Assembly: GCA_937926145.1 (NCBI GenBank)
Contig: CALANW010000142.1
Location: 1-16,359, forward strand
DNA: 16,359 nt
Source of the DNA: an uncultured Ruminococcus sp.
GTDB taxonomy: Bacteria; Bacillota; Clostridia; Oscillospirales; Ruminococcaceae
Direction of reading: 5' to 3'
Position 1 is the first letter of the stretch. Each line of letters begins with the position of its first letter. Below are positions 15,122 to 16,359 of the stretch, piece after piece. The notes beneath the pieces are model-generated. The model was given only the letters and a program-made list of their open reading frames with translations, had not been told where the DNA came from and did no database searches. The translations under genes were made by a program, and so were the position numbers.

Positions 15122-15856
15122 TCAGCCGCAGTAAACTCTTATCGCATCGCGCATAAATTCAGCCGTGCCGACACCGTGCTTGTCAATGTTTGCCGCAAAG
15201 CGTTTGTCAGCGGCGTACATTTCGCCAAGCCCCGAAAGTATCTCTTTTGTGCAGGTGTAGAAATTCTCAGTGATAAAGTCCTGCCATTTCTTTACCAAAG
15301 CCTGCGCCCTTTCACTGTCGGGCGATGCTCCGCCGTTTTTACATTCCGCAAATTCCGACATAAGATTTTCCATACCCGAAAAAGCTTCGTTCTGCTGTTT
15401 CTTTGTATAGTTTTTTTCGGCGAACTCCTTGTAAGCGGTAGTTTCGCCCCATTTTTCCTTTGCTTCGGCAGCGTATTTCTCACGCTGAGCCTCAAATTCA
15501 CTGTTATCAAATGCGTTCATAGTTATTTTTTCTCCTTTCATCGCATCGTCAAGCGCCGATATTAGCCGTTCGAGCCGCTCTTTTTTCAGCATAAGCAGCC
15601 GTTTCTGACCCTTTAGCGCCATGTTTTTGTCATATTCGGGAGAGGATAGTATCGTCCGAATCTCTTTCAGCGGAAAATCAAGCTCGCGGTAAAATAAGAT
15701 CTCCTGCATTCGTTCAAGACAGCGCTCATCATAGAAACGATAGCCGTTCTGTTCGTCAACAGAGGACGGTTTCAGCAATCCGATCTCATCATAATAGTGA
15801 AGCGCGCGCACGGTCACTCCAGTGAGCTTTGCGAATTCTTTTATCTGCATATTCAT
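15122..15856 (-). CDS. MerR-family regulator with TipAS ligand-binding domain
   Basis: The 244-residue protein has an N-terminal MerR winged HTH (IKEFAKLTGVTVRALHYYDE at 5-24, then GLLKPS and GYRFYDE with wing to about 45), a dimerisation helix (about 78-110), and a C-terminal TipAS-like domain. The latter shows KWGETTAYKEF (135-145), SERAQALVKKWQDFI (181-195), NFYTCTKEI (198-206) and GEMYAADKRFAANID..G..EFMRDAI.VYC to the end. TipAS domains bind diverse drugs, thiopeptides in Streptomyces TipA and others in Bacillus Mta, and activate transcription by DNA distortion. C202 lies in the conserved FY.C segment. The ATG has AAGGGAGG eight bases upstream. Its promoter has a 19-bp spacer with an operator-like dyad, so it probably regulates itself. 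No efflux gene is adjacent, so target and inducer are unknown. Confidence 0.93.
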   Translation of the reverse strand: MNMQIKEFAKLTGVTVRALHYYDEIGLLKPSSVDEQNGYRFYDERCLERMQEILFYRELDFPLKEIRTILSSPEYDKNMALKGQKRLLMLKKERLERLISALDDAMKGEKITMNAFDNSEFEAQREKYAAEAKEKWGETTAYKEFAEKNYTKKQQNEAFSGMENLMSEFAECKNGGASPDSERAQALVKKWQDFITENFYTCTKEILSGLGEMYAADKRFAANIDKHGVGTAEFMRDAIRVYCG

Positions 15857-15879
15857 TACTTTTTCCTCCCTTGAACACT

Positions 15880-15910
15880 ATCTTACACTATAACGCAACG
15901 TCAAAGTCAA
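15880..15910 (-). promoter_or_regulatory. MerR-type promoter with operator dyad in a 19-bp spacer
   Basis: On the minus strand TTGACT (15910-15905) and TAAGAT (15885-15880) are separated by 19 bp, the over-long spacing typical of MerR-activated promoters. Bases 15887-15907 form an imperfect 21-bp dyad, ACTnTnACGnnnCGTnAnAGT, centred within the spacer. This is the probable autoregulatory binding site. Confidence 0.75.
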
Positions 15911-16050
15911 TACCTTTTTGATAATATTATCACTTTTTTTGAAAAAAGTCCACTTCGCGTAAACATTCAATATAAACGCCTACTATTTTACTTATATTTT
16001 GTATGATTTAAACAAAATGCTCTTTTGCCCAAATATTTTTCCTAAAAATT
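15911..16050. other. AT-rich intergenic region with two palindromes
   Basis: GATAATATTATC (15920-15931) is a perfect 12-bp palindrome. It is followed directly by ACTTTTTT-TG-AAAAAAGT (15932-15949). I see no gene. The stretch separates the MerR-type promoter from the divergent short transcription unit and may hold regulatory sites for either. Confidence 0.4.
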
Positions 16051-16051
16051 C

Positions 16052-16079
16052 TTGACAAATCAAAATTATATGCTATAAT
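16052..16079 (+). promoter_or_regulatory. very strong extended -10 promoter
   Basis: TTGACA (16052-16057), 16 bp, TATAAT (16074-16079), with TG at 16071-16072 giving an extended -10. Both hexamers match consensus. The start site should be near 16086. Confidence 0.9.
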
Positions 16080-16085
16080 AAAGCC

Positions 16086-16126
16086 ATACCTACAAAACAT
16101 ATAAAGTTAATATGTAATATAGGAAT
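16086..16126 (+). promoter_or_regulatory. leader RNA hairpin before the Cys-rich small ORF
   Basis: ATACCTA (16086-16092) can pair with TAGGAAT (16120-16126) with one mismatch, and ACATAT (16097-16102) with ATATGT (16110-16115) above an internal loop. The hairpin starts at the predicted 5' end of the transcript and ends 8 bases before the ribosome site. Confidence 0.4.
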
Positions 16127-16150
16127 ACTTGTATAAAGGAGAAAACGCAG

Positions 16151-16237
16151 ATGCTTTGCTTAAATATTATGTGCTGTAGAAGCTGTATGAACTGTATGGA
16201 TAAAAAACTGCCCTGCGCCTTTATATTCCGAATGTGA
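16151..16237 (+). CDS. 28-residue Cys/Met-rich small peptide, possible attenuator leader
   Basis: An ATG with AAAGGAG at 16135-16141, about nine bases upstream, opens a 28-codon frame ending at TGA 16235-16237. Six residues are Cys (3, 8, 9, 12, 15, 22) and five are Met (1, 7, 13, 16, 28). The core reads CCRSCMNC. There is no signal peptide. The frame lies between a near-consensus promoter and a strong terminator, so it is the only coding content of a roughly 215-nt transcript. Two explanations fit. It may be a leader peptide whose Cys (or Met) codons sense charged tRNA and control the terminator and a gene beyond the window. Alternatively it may be a real small metal- or thiol-binding peptide with a CC..C..C motif. 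I favour the leader model because CTGCGC (16213-16218), covering the last Cys codon, can pair with the terminator's 5' arm. Confidence 0.62.
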   Translation: MLCLNIMCCRSCMNCMDKKLPCAFIFRM

Positions 16238-16268
16238 CGCTCCGTCAATAAACAAATTATGGAATTAT

Positions 16269-16299
16269 GCGCAGCAATGATGAAATGCTGCGCTTTTTT
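16269..16299 (+). terminator. intrinsic terminator after the Cys-rich ORF
   Basis: GCGCAGCA (16269-16276) pairs perfectly with TGCTGCGC (16286-16293) over a 9-base loop and is followed by TTTTTT (16294-16299). It may be conditional: its 5' arm can instead pair with CTGCGC at 16213-16218. Confidence 0.92.
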
Positions 16300-16359
16300 A
16301 TTTGAAAAGACCAGCTATAAAAAGTCAATACCCTAATCCAAATTTTTAGGGAAAACAGG
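16300..16359. other. end of window, downstream of the terminator
   Basis: No start codon with a ribosome site is visible before the window ends. CCCTAA (16331-16336) and TTAGGG (16346-16351) form a small hairpin. AATTTTTAGG (16341-16350) is the exact inverted copy of CCTAAAAATT at 16041-16050, so the pair brackets the short unit. Confidence 0.4.

Noticed and set aside
16151..16237. SCIFF-type six-Cys ribosomal peptide precursor
   Set aside because: Six Cys occur, but length, spacing and absence of an adjacent radical SAM maturase in the window do not fit that family.
1..16359. CRISPR array, tRNA, rRNA or intact insertion sequence
   Set aside because: No regularly spaced repeats, cloverleaf genes or transposase motifs were seen.

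Overview
The window looks like a chromosomal segment of a low-to-mid GC anaerobic Firmicute, most probably a gut Oscillospiraceae/Ruminococcus-type bacterium. That reading rests on the secreted GH5 cellulase style, TTG starts paired with strong GGAGG ribosome sites, U-tract terminators, and the MerR-TipAS and PRK06851-type ATPase families. No tRNA, rRNA, CRISPR array or intact transposase gene is visible.

Layout: (i) 149-1306 (-) is a RodA/FtsW-family glycan polymerase, separated by a 102-bp palindromic MITE-like element from a (+) pair at 1605-3396: a PRK06851-like P-loop ATPase and a DUF421 (YetF-like) membrane protein. A bidirectional terminator follows. (ii) 3485-6610 (-) is a two-gene unit: a PMT/GT39-type membrane glycosyltransferase and a small membrane-anchored TPR/coiled-coil protein. 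Divergent from it is a GT2 polyprenyl-phosphate glycosyltransferase (6747-7712, +) that plausibly makes the PMT donor lipid; both directions have clear sigma-A-type promoters. (iii) 7749-12072 (-) is a polysaccharide-use operon: a cytosolic GH2 beta-galactosidase followed 13 bp later by a secreted GH5 glucanase with a Lys/Thr-rich tail. It is divergent from an AraC-family regulator (12187-12993, +), and the two promoters physically overlap. (iv) 12973-13908 (-) is an HPP-like membrane protein with an internal duplication, overlapping the araC gene tail-to-tail. Upstream of it lies a second palindromic element with the same end sequence as the first. (v) 14243-15019 (-) is a Cys-anchored lipoprotein. 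(vi) 15122-15856 (-) is a MerR-family regulator with a TipAS ligand domain and a textbook 19-bp-spacer promoter containing an operator-like dyad.

The most intriguing item is at the right end, 16052-16300 (+). A near-perfect extended -10 promoter drives a roughly 215-nt unit that encodes a 28-residue peptide with 6 Cys and 5 Met codons and ends in a strong intrinsic terminator. A segment covering the last Cys codon can pair with the 5' arm of the terminator, as expected for a ribosome-dependent attenuator sensing sulfur amino acids. The alternative is a true Cys-rich small protein. The gene it might control lies beyond the window.

Other structure worth attention: the palindromic element at 1335-1436 carries matching outward-facing promoters in its two arms, and the two palindromic elements share TACTAA ends with 3-bp flanking direct repeats, suggesting a non-autonomous mobile family.
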